Shown here: piece after piece, positions 42,208 through 54,521 of the stretch
Numbering within the stretch: the first letter of the stretch is position 1
How the letters are laid out: each line of letters opens with the position of its first letter
DNA from: Bolinopsis microptera
Taxonomy: Eukaryota; Ctenophora; Tentaculata; Lobata; Bolinopsidae
Direction: 5' to 3'
DNA: 64,000 nucleotides
Assembly (NCBI RefSeq): GCF_026151205.1
Contig: NC_087083.1
Span: 5,496,460 to 5,560,459 of the forward strand
Notes under the pieces: model-generated
Told to the model about the DNA's origin: nothing
Seen by the model: only the letters and a program-made list of their open reading frames with translations
Databases searched by the model: none
Made by a program: the position numbers and the translations under genes

Positions 42208-44859
42208 GGCTAAAAAGTAGAAGTGGGAGTTTTATTCAATTCTGCGTGTGGTCACAAGTTTTGAAGTTTCAAAATATTCGCTTAATTTTTATAAGTGAAA
42301 CACGCTCAAACAAATCAGACGTTTTTTCGAAATCTATTATTTTATGATAATTGGGCGTCGGAGGAAAAGGTATTGTATTTTAATGGTACTTAACAACGTC
42401 TCATAGTCTGATCTTCTGTATTGTGTAGTTTGAATCCGTTTAAACTTGGATTTATAAGTAAGTGATGAAGGACCGTGAAAATGGAATTCAGTTTTGCAAA
42501 CCAAACACTAGCATACAAAACACCTTATTATATACCATACTTGGAATTCTTCAAGAGCCAATAACCTGGGGGTTGCAGTATCCAAGCTACCCAAGCTCAG
42601 TCATACCTTAAAAATCAGCTACATCTAAACTAATAGTTGTATTTTCATCAAAGATTTTGGTGATTTTGCGGCCTCATGATCGGTTGATTGGACAGCCCGC
42701 CATACTAAATGGGGACATGACGAAACTGCCACATCATCCAAATAAGGACTTATGACAATCCAAGCTAGGGATATGTATACGGGGGTCTTTCAAAACGGAC
42801 CGGACATTTTCCGTTAACTTTTTCTTGCAATTATGACATGTTAATTAAGTCTCACATACGGACACGCGTTTTGGTCGGGGTGGGAATTAGAAAATAATTT
42901 TCAGCCCTGAGGATCGTGGTACGACTGCATTATCAGTATTATGTTGACGATCCCTCAGGGAAATTCCCATTACATATTTTCAAACCCCAAAAGATCTTCC
43001 CATTCAAAAACAATTCAAGAATCCCTAGACCTGTGAAGACTCAGAAGAATACGAAAAATACTAAACATGCCATGAAGCATACTGAACATGCCATGAAGGG
43101 CCGCCCAGAAATTTCATTCCAAATAGACCTCTCAACTTTCCATCCTCTATTTGGACTTGTGCATCACTGACGGCCAAATTGTGGAATTTCCCTGGACAAT
43201 CCTACAGTCTTCTGTCTGTCCGCATAACATAGGCGGGCGTAAATGTCGTAAAAATGAGCAGCTCATTATTTAATATGACGGCTCTATAACCAGCCCTATC
43301 ATCAATCATCGCGTACTTCATACATTCACTCTTACCATAAAAAGAGTTCCGCGAGTGCTTCATTTCATGATTTATCACTCTTACCATAATTGGAGTTATC
43401 GTCCAGCGGATACTGTAGGTTCAATTAGTGGGGCGGAGGCTGGGTGAGGAAACCGCAGAACGGGATACTGGAGGTATAGTGTCTCGTTAACGAGATATCG
43501 AGGAGAGAGGGCGTGAAACACCCGGAATAATAAATTCAATTTAAATACTTCTGGCATAATTGGCAGGAATTTATTGCGGAACAGTATGGGTATAGAGTGG
43601 TAGCAGCAGGGCTGGAGTGAGCTGCGGGAGACGAATTGTCTGTTAAGTAGTTGAAATGACGTCAGAGGTCGGTGAGGTGGAGAAAGGTTCTGTCTTATAC
43701 TGCGATGAAAGGTTTGAAATTTCGTCAAAGATGTAGATTGTGCGTTGAATTGTCGAAAATAAGGGTTTAAGAAAAGAGAACAAAAAGAGCTGTGAGATGT
43801 ATTGTTGTTATATTGTTGTCCCAATATATTCCGAGGCTGAGTGAAGTTTGTTTCCTATCCCCATATTTTAGAGGGCGAGGTGCTCTGCAGCGACAGGATC
43901 TGTCAGGACTGAGAAGTATGTAAATTAGGCGATAATGGAAAATTCTAGAGTAATTCTCGGTGTGGTTATCAGTATAATTATCATGAACACGTACTGGTGA
44001 CGATTTCAAGTTCTTGTTTACCTCAAAGTGTCGTACAGAGAGAAAATTCAGCGTACTTTTGACTTTCAAAGTTGGGATTCTTTGCTCATTTAGGAAGTCG
44101 GCGCCGATTGAAGCTTAAATTAGCAACGCAGGGCTATTAACAATAATAATATTACCAATCCGTCCCTTGTTAATGTCTCATGTTGTGATTTATAATGGAT
44201 GACGGAGCCTACCATTAATGAGTGCTTTACTAAGACGCATTCCCAGACACATTCCCGGTCACTTTCCGATCACATCTCATGCGCAATATGATGTAATCGA
44301 TCCGTGAATTTATATTTAAATTAGTCCTTTGGATTTAGTTGAACTATGATGCATGCTCTTACGTAAATGAGCCTTTTCCTGGTCACCTCGGGCGGCTTCA
44401 AGCCCCAAAAATTAACTGGAAAAAAGAACACCGCTGGACTGATGTTACCTGGCATTCCTGGAACCTATTAGCGGAAGTATAACTATGGACATTAAGCCTC
44501 TTTGACTAAAGATCAACGGGGCTATTAAGTTATTTAACTGCCCTTACCCCTCGCGGGGGGTTAAATTAGCAAATTGCGCTTGACAACACGGAAGGCATTC
44601 CATAAATAGTTTTCGGAAAATATGGTGACACGCCAAGCATTCCTTAGCCAGTCGCATTCCTTAATTAGGCACGACGTCGCGCTATATGAATCATTTCTCG
44701 TCCAGCTCAAATCATTAACGTTGTTCCCAAACTGAATTGTTTTTGAAATCTCGCCAGTATCCAGCGACCAACTCGAACTTTAAAGACTAGCTCAACCACC
44801 ACAAGCCAGGTAACCGGAACTCAAAATAATCTAGATAACGAACCCCACTTCTTCGCGAT
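42208..44859. other. Intergenic stretch without a convincing gene
   Basis: Only one weak coding signal was seen (43396-43824, listed separately). The region 42900-43200 has a short Lys-rich frame with no recognisable domain. Confidence 0.4.
43396..43824 (-). mobile_element. Possible LINE (CR1/L2-type) 3' coding remnant
   Basis: The minus strand has a frame with EVFKLNLLFRVFHALSPRYL then VNETLYLQYPVLRFPHPAS. This recalls the 'FKLLLLTFKALHGLAPPYL' stretch at the end of CR1/L2-type reverse transcriptases. Only this short block matches by eye, with no YADD box or tail, so the assignment is weak. Confidence 0.25.
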
Positions 44860-45270
44860 ATGGTTCTACATCAGACACTCTTCTTGATCCCCCTACTCCT
44901 TGCTATCAGCCACTCTGCTCCCCTCAGGAGCTCCTCCAAGTACCAAATTCAAGATAATGAAGACTCCGAACCCTCTCTAAGCAGACACTCTAGGGAAACT
45001 CTAAGCAGAAGAAACTTTCCTTCCCAGGAAATCCTAGCAGAGCAGCAGAGCTTTGGCACAGTTCTAGGTCCTAACCCTGAAAGAGGGATCTTCTCAGAAA
45101 CTCGACCAGTCCAACACAACCATGGCCTCGTTCTACAAAGACGATCAGCGGACAGGAGGATCCATCACAAGACGAAAGGAGCAGAGAAACGAAACAAAAA
45201 CCACGATATTCCAACCAATAAACTGGGATTCTTCTACCATCCAGGCAAGAAAGGAAAGAGGAAGGGTTAA
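44860..45270 (+). CDS. Secreted precursor, candidate neuropeptide or peptide hormone gene
   Basis: Uninterrupted 136-residue frame with a clear signal peptide (MVLHQTLFLIPLLLAISHSA, cleavage likely after HSA). The rest is hydrophilic and rich in dibasic sites: SRR, QRR, DRR, EKR and a terminal KKGKRKG. Between the EKR site and GKKGKR lies an 18-residue stretch, NKNHDIPTNKLGFFYHPG. It ends in Gly before Lys-Lys, the usual signal for a C-terminal amide, predicting NKNHDIPTNKLGFFYHP-amide. The layout (signal, acidic spacer, single terminal peptide) is that of simple neuropeptide precursors. No known family was recognised. The start codon context is CGATATGG; no intron is needed. A long AT-rich 3' region follows. 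Confidence 0.6.
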   Translation: MVLHQTLFLIPLLLAISHSAPLRSSSKYQIQDNEDSEPSLSRHSRETLSRRNFPSQEILAEQQSFGTVLGPNPERGIFSETRPVQHNHGLVLQRRSADRRIHHKTKGAEKRNKNHDIPTNKLGFFYHPGKKGKRKG

Positions 45271-48200
45271 AAGACTTTAGGAAGTGTAGACTATTTGATG
45301 AGAAATTTTTTGTTGTTAAATAATATCATATGCTCGGTTGTTAGGTATTGTAAACTAGTGCGGCATGTATCAGATAGATTTTTGCGTTGTTGAAATTGAT
45401 TGGACGATGTTAATTTAAGTCGCAGTTATGTTAAAGGGCGTTATTTAATGATAATAGAAACGTAGGACAAATAACAAACCCTTTTCGAGTTAGGTATGTA
45501 TTTGCTTTGAGTTATTTTGATGTTTACAGATTATTTGTGAGTTATTTATTTATTATTAAAGTTGTTCGATTATTTAACTTTCAAGTAAAATATTAACTTG
45601 GATTTAAAATATATTTGTATCATTACTTGTATTCGCCCGATCTTAAGTTGCTGATAAATCTAAAATAATTAAAATTAAGTAAAAAATAAAAATATTACGT
45701 GAATAACAAGCGATCTTGGGAGGGCTTTTACGGGAAGGCTTTTAGGGAATGTTAAGTCTGCTTCTCATAAAATTCCAAGAATAAAGAAAATGTTCTCCTT
45801 CTAATATTCGAATCATCTCAGTTAAGAACCGATTTAGAAAAAAAAATCCGTTTAAGACTTCACCACAAAAGCCACTCTGACAAGAGCAATAAATTTGATA
45901 TAAAAGCAACTGTAAGGGTAAAGCAATTAAAATAATATTTAAAGTGTCGGTGTGATGGATACATAATTGATAATATAATATCTGGTCTCTCCAACATAAT
46001 TCGGAACTGATCGGGTCTTGTGTTTTTTTCTGCTGATGGCAATTACGAAATGACTTCTACAACCTCGAAGAACATCGAAACAGCTAATTGTTTACATCGA
46101 ACAAAATCAAACAATCTGCCTCACAACCTATCTGTAGATACTGTCCTAACACAGTTAACTTAGTAAAGTAACAATCTGCCGTCACAACCCATCGGCCACC
46201 CGAACTCTAATCACAAGGAAATATCTCACAAACTTACTGAACCAACAATCTTCACAACCCATCTGCAGCCACGGCCCAAACTCCAAGCACAAGTAAACAT
46301 CTCACAAACCTACTGATAAAAAGGAAGGTATTCTCTACCATGTGTTACCTATTATCATGTCTTATCGTACATTTTCCCCGTTGCAACTGTGAGATGTAAA
46401 GTTTTGTTTTGCTGCCGTCCCTTCGTCGGACCCACACTTCGCCCGTGTTGATTGCACTGATAGTTGCGCTGAAAGTAGAGAGTATTGTAATTATTATTTA
46501 GTGGAGAGTTGAGATTTGAGAAGCACCACGAAAACTTGCGCTGAAATTATATAATTTATATACAATTTACAGGGCGTATATATATTATATGCTTTTTGCT
46601 TGAATTGTCTGAATTGTGGAATGAGTAAAAGAATTTCTGTGATCTTCCATCTAGCATTCAGATCAAACACAATCGTAATTTTAGCAGATAACTTTATTGC
46701 AGTTTCCTTCAATCATTTTATCAATTTGTAATATTTACATCAATTCAATTCGGAGTATCGAGTTGGTTGTAAACCATATACGTTCCGACCATAGGGTTTT
46801 ATCCTCTTCCATGATTTTATCCAAGTCCCAAAAATAACCTAGACCTAAAAAAATCCAGTTTTCTGTGTGTTCGCTTAATTCTCAGCTAATCGAATCTATG
46901 CTTATCACAAATCACATTCGATCTAAAATCTCAATCAATTTAACCAAAAAATATTTCAAATACTCGACACTTTAGTGACACAAGTGTTAGTGACCACAAT
47001 TACAAGATTTATGTAGTTGGGCGCATGGACTATCTCAGAATCATTGATTGTTCAATTCAATTCTGTGGCATGCTTAGAATAGAAAGCTATTTTTGATCTG
47101 GACCAGGCTGAAAGAGATGGTGTGAAACTGTTGAAGTATCAATCTTAAGGAATGCTAGTTTCAAGGGAATGAGACATGAATTTATCTACATTTATGAATT
47201 AAGGTGGGATGAAAAGGTGAAATCATTCGATTTGCTAACCAAAAAAATTTCAACTGACGTACAAACTACAGTATCAAGGTTCATACTCGAAATTTCGCAG
47301 GTCGCCCAGATTATTCAAGCATGGCTTCCGTGGAAATAAAATGATTTGACACTTAAGTTGGCCCTAGATAAGTGGATTAGTGGTGTAACCGTGTAACGTA
47401 ATCTCAAGTAGTTGAGGTAAGAGGAGCATACAAAACTTTGGATTCCTAGACTCGAGGTTTTCTTAAGAAGAGGATTGGATTGACAGTTCATTCACAAATT
47501 TAAAGGAGGACAAGGTCCCACAACAGATTACCATGAGGGGTGTGTCTGCTAATTAGCTACTTAATTGCTGATTAACAACAGTTTCCAGTAGGTCCAATGT
47601 GGAGTATTGTTGGCTGGAAGTTAAAGCGGATATTTTCTTTTCTCACGTCATTACGACATACCTACTGCCCAGTGGTCTGTTGTCGTGAGATTGCCATATC
47701 AGGAATGTGCAATCGAAGTATCATATATTTTGAATTGCCCTGGCTATGATTCTGAACATTCCTGGCTCAGGATCGTTCACTTACGAAAGCCAAAACATTA
47801 TTTTAGATCATCTTTCCTTACATCAACGCGTATCTCCCCCTATCTTTAACCTAACACGATGGTTGCCCCCCCCCCTCCCTAATTTGGATCACAAACTCCA
47901 CTTCTGTTTTCGCACCCGAACTTTTGAGAATTGTCGGAAGAATAACGAAGACATTGATCAAAAACGAAATCTTTAAAATGTACAGGTTTGAATTTGTCGA
48001 ATTGAGCTGTGTCACAAATTCACAAAAACTCTGATTAAAATTATGTTTAAGTAAATGGATGATATTATAGCGAAGCAATTTCTGTCCAGATCCAGACAAA
48101 AATACACCTTGAACTATCAGTAACCACAAATGTGCGTTATTGCGGTGATTTATTGAAAAATAGTGTAATTTGCATACTTTTAAAAACCTGTGTCGAACTT

Positions 48201-48653
48201 TATGGCGATTGGCTTAGTTGTGTAACCAGAATCCTGGAAATTTAAGGCTTTCTCCCAAATTTCTAATCTTATTTCGACCAATTTATTTTGAGCAATTTCA
48301 GCGAGACAGTTTTGATAGATGGGATTTAAGAAACTAATTCATGCACAATTTTTCATTTTGATTCAGAACTGTGTCTCAAAGGACAATTTATTTGAGTTCA
48401 GGTACAGATTAAATGACACAACAATAGTTTTAAGACACAAGGAAAGTGAATCACAGATTTAACTACAGGGTGTTTAAAAAACGGCAGCCAACTGATTCGT
48501 GTAAATAACGGTGTGAGAATGTCATCACAGGGTATGACCTGGAGTCCGTGAACACATTGTCAGACCATTAGATCATTCCAGTACGTGTGACAGCCTCATG
48601 ATGCTTTTTTAGGATTCATCTCGATGATTTGTATGCAATCGGCTTGTTCTTGG
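45271..48653. other. Intergenic stretch without recognisable gene
   Basis: AT-rich. At 46106-46320 there are about three diverged copies of a 70-80-bp motif (ACAATCTGCC...CACAACCCATC...ATCTCACAAAC). No exon or RNA gene was recognised. Confidence 0.5.
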
Positions 48654-48877
48654 CAGTGGCGTAACTTAGGGCCCCGCAGACCCCGCTGTGCGGGGGGGCG
48701 CCGTATAAGGGGGGCGCAATTTTCCTGAATTTTAGGCCCTTTCACTGAAAAACGCCTTGTTTGTGTATTTCCCTGTCCAATTTAGCGTTCGGTCGACGCG
48801 AAAAAAATATTTGGGGTACCCTTTTTTGCTTCAGGGGGGCGCAAAAAGCCTTAGGGGGCGAGAAAAAAAGTACCCGA

Positions 48878-48914
<37 letters not shown>

Positions 48915-48996
48915 GGACACAAAAAATTTTAGGGGGGCGCTTTTTGTCACTGAGCGGGGGGGGGGGGGGGCGCCAAAAGGCAAAGTTACGCCACTG
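48654..48996. mobile_element. hAT-type MITE, 343 bp
   Basis: Ends CAGTGGCGTAACTT and AAGTTACGCCACTG. GTTCTTGG is duplicated exactly (48646-48653 and 48997-49004). The interior has GGGGGGCGC blocks, a T-run of about 30 and a G-run. Related by its ends to 22984-23271. Confidence 0.93.
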
Positions 48997-49752
48997 GTTC
49001 TTGGTCTCAAAGTGCTTAAAAACATCACCTTTGTCGTGCAGTGTGCAATTTATTGCGGGTTTCATGTGCTGACTTGTTGCTTGATTGGCTCTAACAGAGC
49101 TGCTAACTCTTTAGCATGAGTACCGGGCACCGTATCAGTTAACGGGGTGATCAGCCGACCCTACGAGCTGCCTAGAACCTGCAGCTGACTAGAACCTGCT
49201 GGCAGGGTGGATCTCGTGATCCTCACGTGAGCTAGAGCCTTGGAATTTTGAGAGTAAATTTGGTTTACAGGAACAGGATGTAATAATTTTAAACGGCAAA
49301 ATGTGCTCAGCAGCGGCTTCACCAGCTCTTTAAGAAATTCAATCAGGGCACATCTGGCAGAAAAATGGATGGGCCAAATTAACAGGTTCCTGATGAAGAT
49401 TTGTACTGAAATTTTCAGCACAGATCCTGGAGCATCATAACACAGGACTTAAGTAGTTTCAGGTTATAAGGTTAAATTTGAGGCGAATTATGAACGAAAG
49501 TTACTTGGTCGTCTTTTTTGGGACACATTACGTTCACACATTTGGCTGTAGTTCTGGTCTGCACAATTGCGCGCGCGCCACAAACTACCGTGCGCATGCT
49601 ATAAAACGTTGTTTCATTGAAAAATAAGCGTTCGGATTTCGCGCTTACCTTCATAATTTGGGAAATCCATGATTTCAGGGACTACGTATTTGTATATTTT
49701 GCATAATTTCACGGAAATACGCTTGAGCCTTAGGTAATATTTGAAAACTTAA

Positions 49753-51112
49753 GGGGGGGGGGGCCAATGGATATTTTTTTGTGAAACTTGATTTCGAGAT
49801 AGCAGTTGACCAACAAACTAAGACCAGTGACCGAACTTTTGAGGGGGTCCCGGACCCCAACCGCCAAACGGTGCCCGCAGGGCAGCCACGCCCATATTTG
49901 GTCCAAATTAGGCCCAATTTAGCCAAATACTCTGAACATGCCCAAAACCCAAATTTTAGGTGCTCTACTTGTAGCTAATGGTCTCTTGAAGTCGTATATG
50001 AAATTTCATCAAGATTGGACAAAAAATGACTGAGTTATGAGCCAAAAACCATATGCCCATATTTGGGCATACGCACCAAATTTGGTAGATTTCGTCCCAT
50101 AAATTGGTCAAATATCAATATTTTTCACTGAAACTTACTTTATATGAAAGGTAAGCCTAAACTACATATTCTCTGTAAGTTATAGCTTTATATCTGTTTA
50201 AATGTGGATACTAAGGCGAAAAGACCACAAAAAATGAACTAAATTGCCCATATCTTGGTTCGCGATATTCGCGGAATTGATCTCATTAAAATTGTAACAA
50301 CTCGATCAGTTTTCAAAATTTTTCCATGAAATTTTCGGAATCGACTTGAAATCGCATTTCCACCTTAGTTTGAGAACAGATTTTTGATTAAGGCCTCAAA
50401 AAAAATTTGGCGGCCAAATTCTGAATTTCTCCGGGAAAATTTTGGAATTTGGCCGCCAAATTTTTTTGGAGGCCTAAATCAAAAATCTGTTCTCAAACTA
50501 AGGTGGAAATGCGATTTCAAGTCGATTCCGAAAATTTCATGGAAAAATTTTGAAAACTGATCGAGTTGTTACAATTTTAATGAGATCAATTCCGCGAATA
50601 TCGCGAACCAAGATATGGGCAATTTAGTTCATTTTTTGTGGTCTTTTCGCCTTAGTATCCACATTTAAACAGATATAAAGCTATAACTTACAGAGAATAT
50701 GTAGTTTAGGCTTACCTTTCATATAAAGTAAGTTTCAGTGAAAAATATTGATATTTGACCAATTTATGGGACGAAATCTACCAAATTTGGTGCGTATGCC
50801 CAAATATGGGCATATGGTTTTTGGCTCATAACTCAGTCATTTTTTGTCCAATCTTGATGAAATTTCATATACGAGTTCAGGAGACCATTAGCTACAAGTA
50901 GAGCACCTAAAATTTGGGTTTTGGGCATGTTCAGGGTATTTGGCTAAATTGGGCCTAATTTGGACCAAATATGGGCGTGGCTGCCCCGCAGGCACCGTTT
51001 GGCGGTTAGGGTCCGGGACCCCCTCAAAAGTTCGGTCACTGGTCCTAGTTTGTTGGTCAACTGCTATCTCGAAATCAAGTTTCACAAAAAAATATCCATT
51101 GGCCCCCCCCCC
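49753..51112. mobile_element. TTAA-flanked giant foldback element (two arms of about 668 bp)
   Basis: A nearly perfect inverted repeat. The left end is a G-run then CCAATGGATATTTTTTTGTG; the right end is its inverse, ending in a C-run. The unpaired centre is about 50422-50444. TTAA stands on both sides (49749-49752 and 51113-51116). The arms differ at only a few bases, for example in the AGTTGACCAACAAACTAAGA segment, so insertion or arm correction is recent. No transposase is encoded; a 65-codon frame appears identically in each arm. It lies about 45 bp past the last recognised BRMS1-like exon. Confidence 0.9.
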
Positions 51113-51157
51113 TTAACGAGAGTACGAAAATAGTTGAAAATACAAAAGAAGAACTTA

Positions 51158-53383
51158 CTACAATGGCGACGATCCAATCTTGTCGATATAAACTGAGGAG
51201 CCAATAGCGAACCAGTTCCCTTCGTAGTACAATTTGCCGTCCTCGAACTTTGCTTGTCTCATATCGTTACTGCTAACTGAATTAAGGTGCTCTCTGGTTC
51301 TTCGGCGTTCTTTCTTCAGATGCAGAATCTGTAAGGGGAGGATTGTATAGTAGAAAATAAGGGCTAAAAATAAAAAGATAAAAGATAAAAATACGAAGTC
51401 TCACTAAAATTATAATTCTAAGTCCGAGAAAAGTAAAGAAAGTAAAGAAAGAAAACCTGCTTCACAAAGTTGATATCTTCGATAATATCTTGGTCTGTTA
51501 ACATATACACGACGTATGGGCCCTTTACTCTGACGGGTTTTCTGTGTGAGATACCTGACGTGCGCTTCTTACGTTTACCCAGGTTCTCTATCCAGCGGTC
51601 TAATGGGGTAATTAATGTCACGTGATGAATATTGAATAAACCAGTAAAAATATAGGTAAAAATGTACAGCATACCATCCATGAATATGAATACAGCTATT
51701 TTTATTGAGGAATAGGAACCTATGTCGACGTTAGAAGGTGTGCGATTGTTCATTACTTCCGTTATCTTATCCTCAATATCATCTCGTACACTGTTAAACA
51801 ACAACAGCTTGTCTTGCTGAAATAGTTTAGAATGTTTCTTATCTTCACTTAGGGAGGCGGGGGAATGTTGGAGACTAAAACGAATAATCCAGTATTGTCG
51901 GGAATGTTAGCCAGTTATTACATAATATATATATATATATTATTTGTAGTTAGTATTCATACAATTTGGCTTACTGAGTACAGTATAACATGATGTCAAA
52001 AGCAAGATAGCGGAAAACTGTAAATAATATCACATTATAATCACCTCCAACTGTTCTTTACAGCTCTTCTTTTCAGCTTCAAACTTGTTATATACACTCT
52101 CACATTGTAGCTGCTTCACCGTCTCTGAAGAGTACAAAACTTGGTAAACATTTGAATAACCTATATAATAATATATATAATACCCACTCCATACCCATGA
52201 TAGAACTTTTAAATGCTGTCTCCCAGTGGAAACGTGCCCAGTTACTTAGAGAAACTGGAAAACACCTTAACAGATTTGGGCGAGACATAGCAACAAAAAC
52301 GCATTATTTGCAGGTGATACCAATATTAATCTCTCAGAATACGGCGTAAATGACTACTAAATATGTTGACCTTTTTTGCAGAGTATGGATTCGCTCCAAC
52401 AATCTCGCATACCCATGTTAGAACTTTTAAATGCTGTGGACTTTTACACAGAAGTAGAACATGGTGTCTGCACTGGTACTCAATATCATTAAACGATTCA
52501 ATAAATTATCATGGTAGTTGACTGCCACAGTGTCAGGTACAGGCAATAACGTTTGAAAACATTATTTTTCAGATAAATTATCGTGCTACCACTCTGAATT
52601 GAGTGTTGATTGCTAAATAACAGTTTTTCTCTCCTAAAAAAGCAGTCAGTTTAGATTTTACCGTTTATAAGAAGTTTGTCCTCGCCTTCAGCCGTTAACT
52701 CTCTCAGAGGTTTCAAATACTCCTCAGCAGATCCTGTGAAGTTTTAACATTCAGCAAACTATATACAGTTTCACTTTCGATCTGAGTTTCTCCTTCGTTT
52801 TAACATTCAGCAAACTATAAACAGTTTCACTTTCGATCTGAGTTTCTCTTTCGTTTTTAAATTAAAGAATAGCTGTGTTGACTCTTTAAAGAGGTATATA
52901 TATTTTCACAAATTTAATTCAGACTATCATTACCTTTTTTGACTTCCTCAATTTTTTTCTCAACTTGGCTTATCCTATCTTTGTACAGCTGTTCTTTAAG
53001 ATCGGTGAAATGTTTCTCTATTCGTGCCATACTGAATTGCGCTTCTTTTTTCCTCGTCTGGTCCATCGTATCATCTTTAATTAATTAATTACCAATGTAA
53101 TTTATCAATCAATTGCTAAATCAATTTTGTCAAATTTATTTGTAACCTTTAAATATATATTGAACTCTTTCTTTTTTCATCAAAGTTTTTTATCTACTTA
53201 AACTTAACATCTAATACTCTAATATATCTGTTAATTACTGATTAATTACTGATTAATTACTAATTAATTACTAATTATTATACCTGAGTTGTCGTCCTGT
53301 TCGCACGAAGAATCAGAACCGTGAGATTCCGAACTATCCTCGTCCACTGCACTTCCTCCCCCTCCTTCTTTCTTAGATGTCAT
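51158..53383 (-). CDS. BRMS1L: BRMS1/BRMS1L-like subunit of the Sin3-HDAC corepressor (Sds3 family)
   Basis: Coiled-coil adaptor that holds histone deacetylase and Sin3 together in the nucleus. Seven exons: 53383-53284, 53074-52934, 52733-52662, 52124-52045, 51816-51720, 51599-51457 and 51328-51158, in phase. Acidic Ser-rich start (DEDSSESHGSDSSCEQDD), then RIEKHFTDLKEQLYKDRISQ VEKKIEEV, the Sds3 signature, EEYLKPLRELTAE, a coiled coil, GKRKKRTSGI, RVKGPYVVYMLTDQDIIEDI, and KLYYEGNWFAIGSSVYIDK. The last exon stops at TAG directly after SSPL, giving 267 aa; human BRMS1L (323) continues with a DEVWFKRPDGSK block. TTGTAGTAAGTTC also contains a good donor (GTAAGT) overlapping the stop, so a further exon may exist beyond the foldback element, but none was found. 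BRMS1 versus BRMS1L cannot be separated. Confidence 0.92.
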
Positions 53384-53495
53384 GATCACTAACTTGGAAT
53401 GCTAGATCAGTGATATAGAAATTAGAACTATCTAACGTCGTATCTTGTAAGATATTTCGTCTGATAATTGTAAATCACAGTTTGTTGATCATCAC

Positions 53496-53699
53496 CTGTG
53501 GTCGACCGGGGGCAGGATTCTGACCGGGGCCGGGGCTGGCCACTGAGAAATGCACTGGTAAATGCATGGTTTTTGGCCGGGGCCGGGGGTAAATTTATTG
53601 GTCGGGGCCGGGGTTTACCCCCCGGGGATTGCCAAATTTTGACCGGGGCCGGGAAGGGCCGGGGGTTGTGATTTTGGCCGGGGCCCCGGTCGACCACTG
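53496..53699. mobile_element. hAT-type MITE, 204 bp, in the BRMS1-like promoter region
   Basis: Ends CTGTGGTCGACCGGGG and CCCCGGTCGACCACTG. ATCATCAC is duplicated on both sides (53488-53495 and 53700-53707). The interior is GGCCGGGGCC-rich. It ends about 113 bp upstream of the BRMS1-like start codon, so it may be part of that promoter or 5' UTR. Confidence 0.88.
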
Positions 53700-53707
53700 A
53701 TCATCAC

Positions 53708-54521
53708 GAAGTTTGTCGATAGTAGATAAATTATTTTCAAAGTTGAATTTGAAATCGAATAAAGTATACTGCACAATATATAATTAAATAATAGATTATA
53801 ATAATATAGTATACCATTGGTAAAGATTTAAAGCGAGTAACACAAACAGAGTCAAATCGTGAAATTATAAATATTATAGCCCATGTACATACTTGGATCT
53901 AACTAAGGCAACTTGGCAGAAAAAAGATAACACGAGCAGTTATCTCTCAGCTGATCTGGGTTAGAGATCGCGATATATAAATTAGTGTAGATTTAACTGA
54001 ACAACAGTATGTTATTTCGAGTTTAATATTTTAATTGTCAAATTGTATTTTCTTAAATTCATATGATATACATGGAAACATTGACAAATTTACGAACAAA
54101 TAAGTTTAAAGTCGTTTTAATCATAATCATGAACATTTAGTGTTCATTAAATCTTAGGAGTTTGGGTTTCTATTGACATTTGACTTCTGAAACACATCTA
54201 TAAATCTGGCACAAGTGGAGCAGAAGCTTATCAGTTTAAACGAAAGTTTAAATATGAAGATATAGCCTGTTGTAACTTTTGTTATCAAGTGACCTCTAGC
54301 TTTTAATCCGTTCACATTAATGACGGGCGCTTTACAGAACAAACGGAAAATGTAAAGAAAAACAAGAGCATTTAAATTCAAATATAATATAAAACTCTCA
54401 GCAAATTTAAACAGAGGTTCGTCTTCGTGGTGGAGAACAGTTCCCTGCGTGCTAACATTCCCACCATTCCTCGGCTGGAATGTTCCCACTGTTTGGAATG
54501 TTCCTGACTATATGTCATACG
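53708..54521. other. Intergenic stretch between EMC3 and BRMS1-like genes
   Basis: No exon was recognised. A 111-codon minus frame (54154-54489) has no known domain and overlaps the likely EMC3 3' UTR. Confidence 0.5.

Noticed and set aside
48757-49119. Open frame containing poly-Phe / poly-Lys
   Set aside because: Lies in and beyond a hAT MITE with a long T-run; no conserved domain.
49781-51085. Identical 65-residue frames on opposite strands suggesting a paired gene
   Set aside because: They are the two arms of one foldback element; no coding signature.
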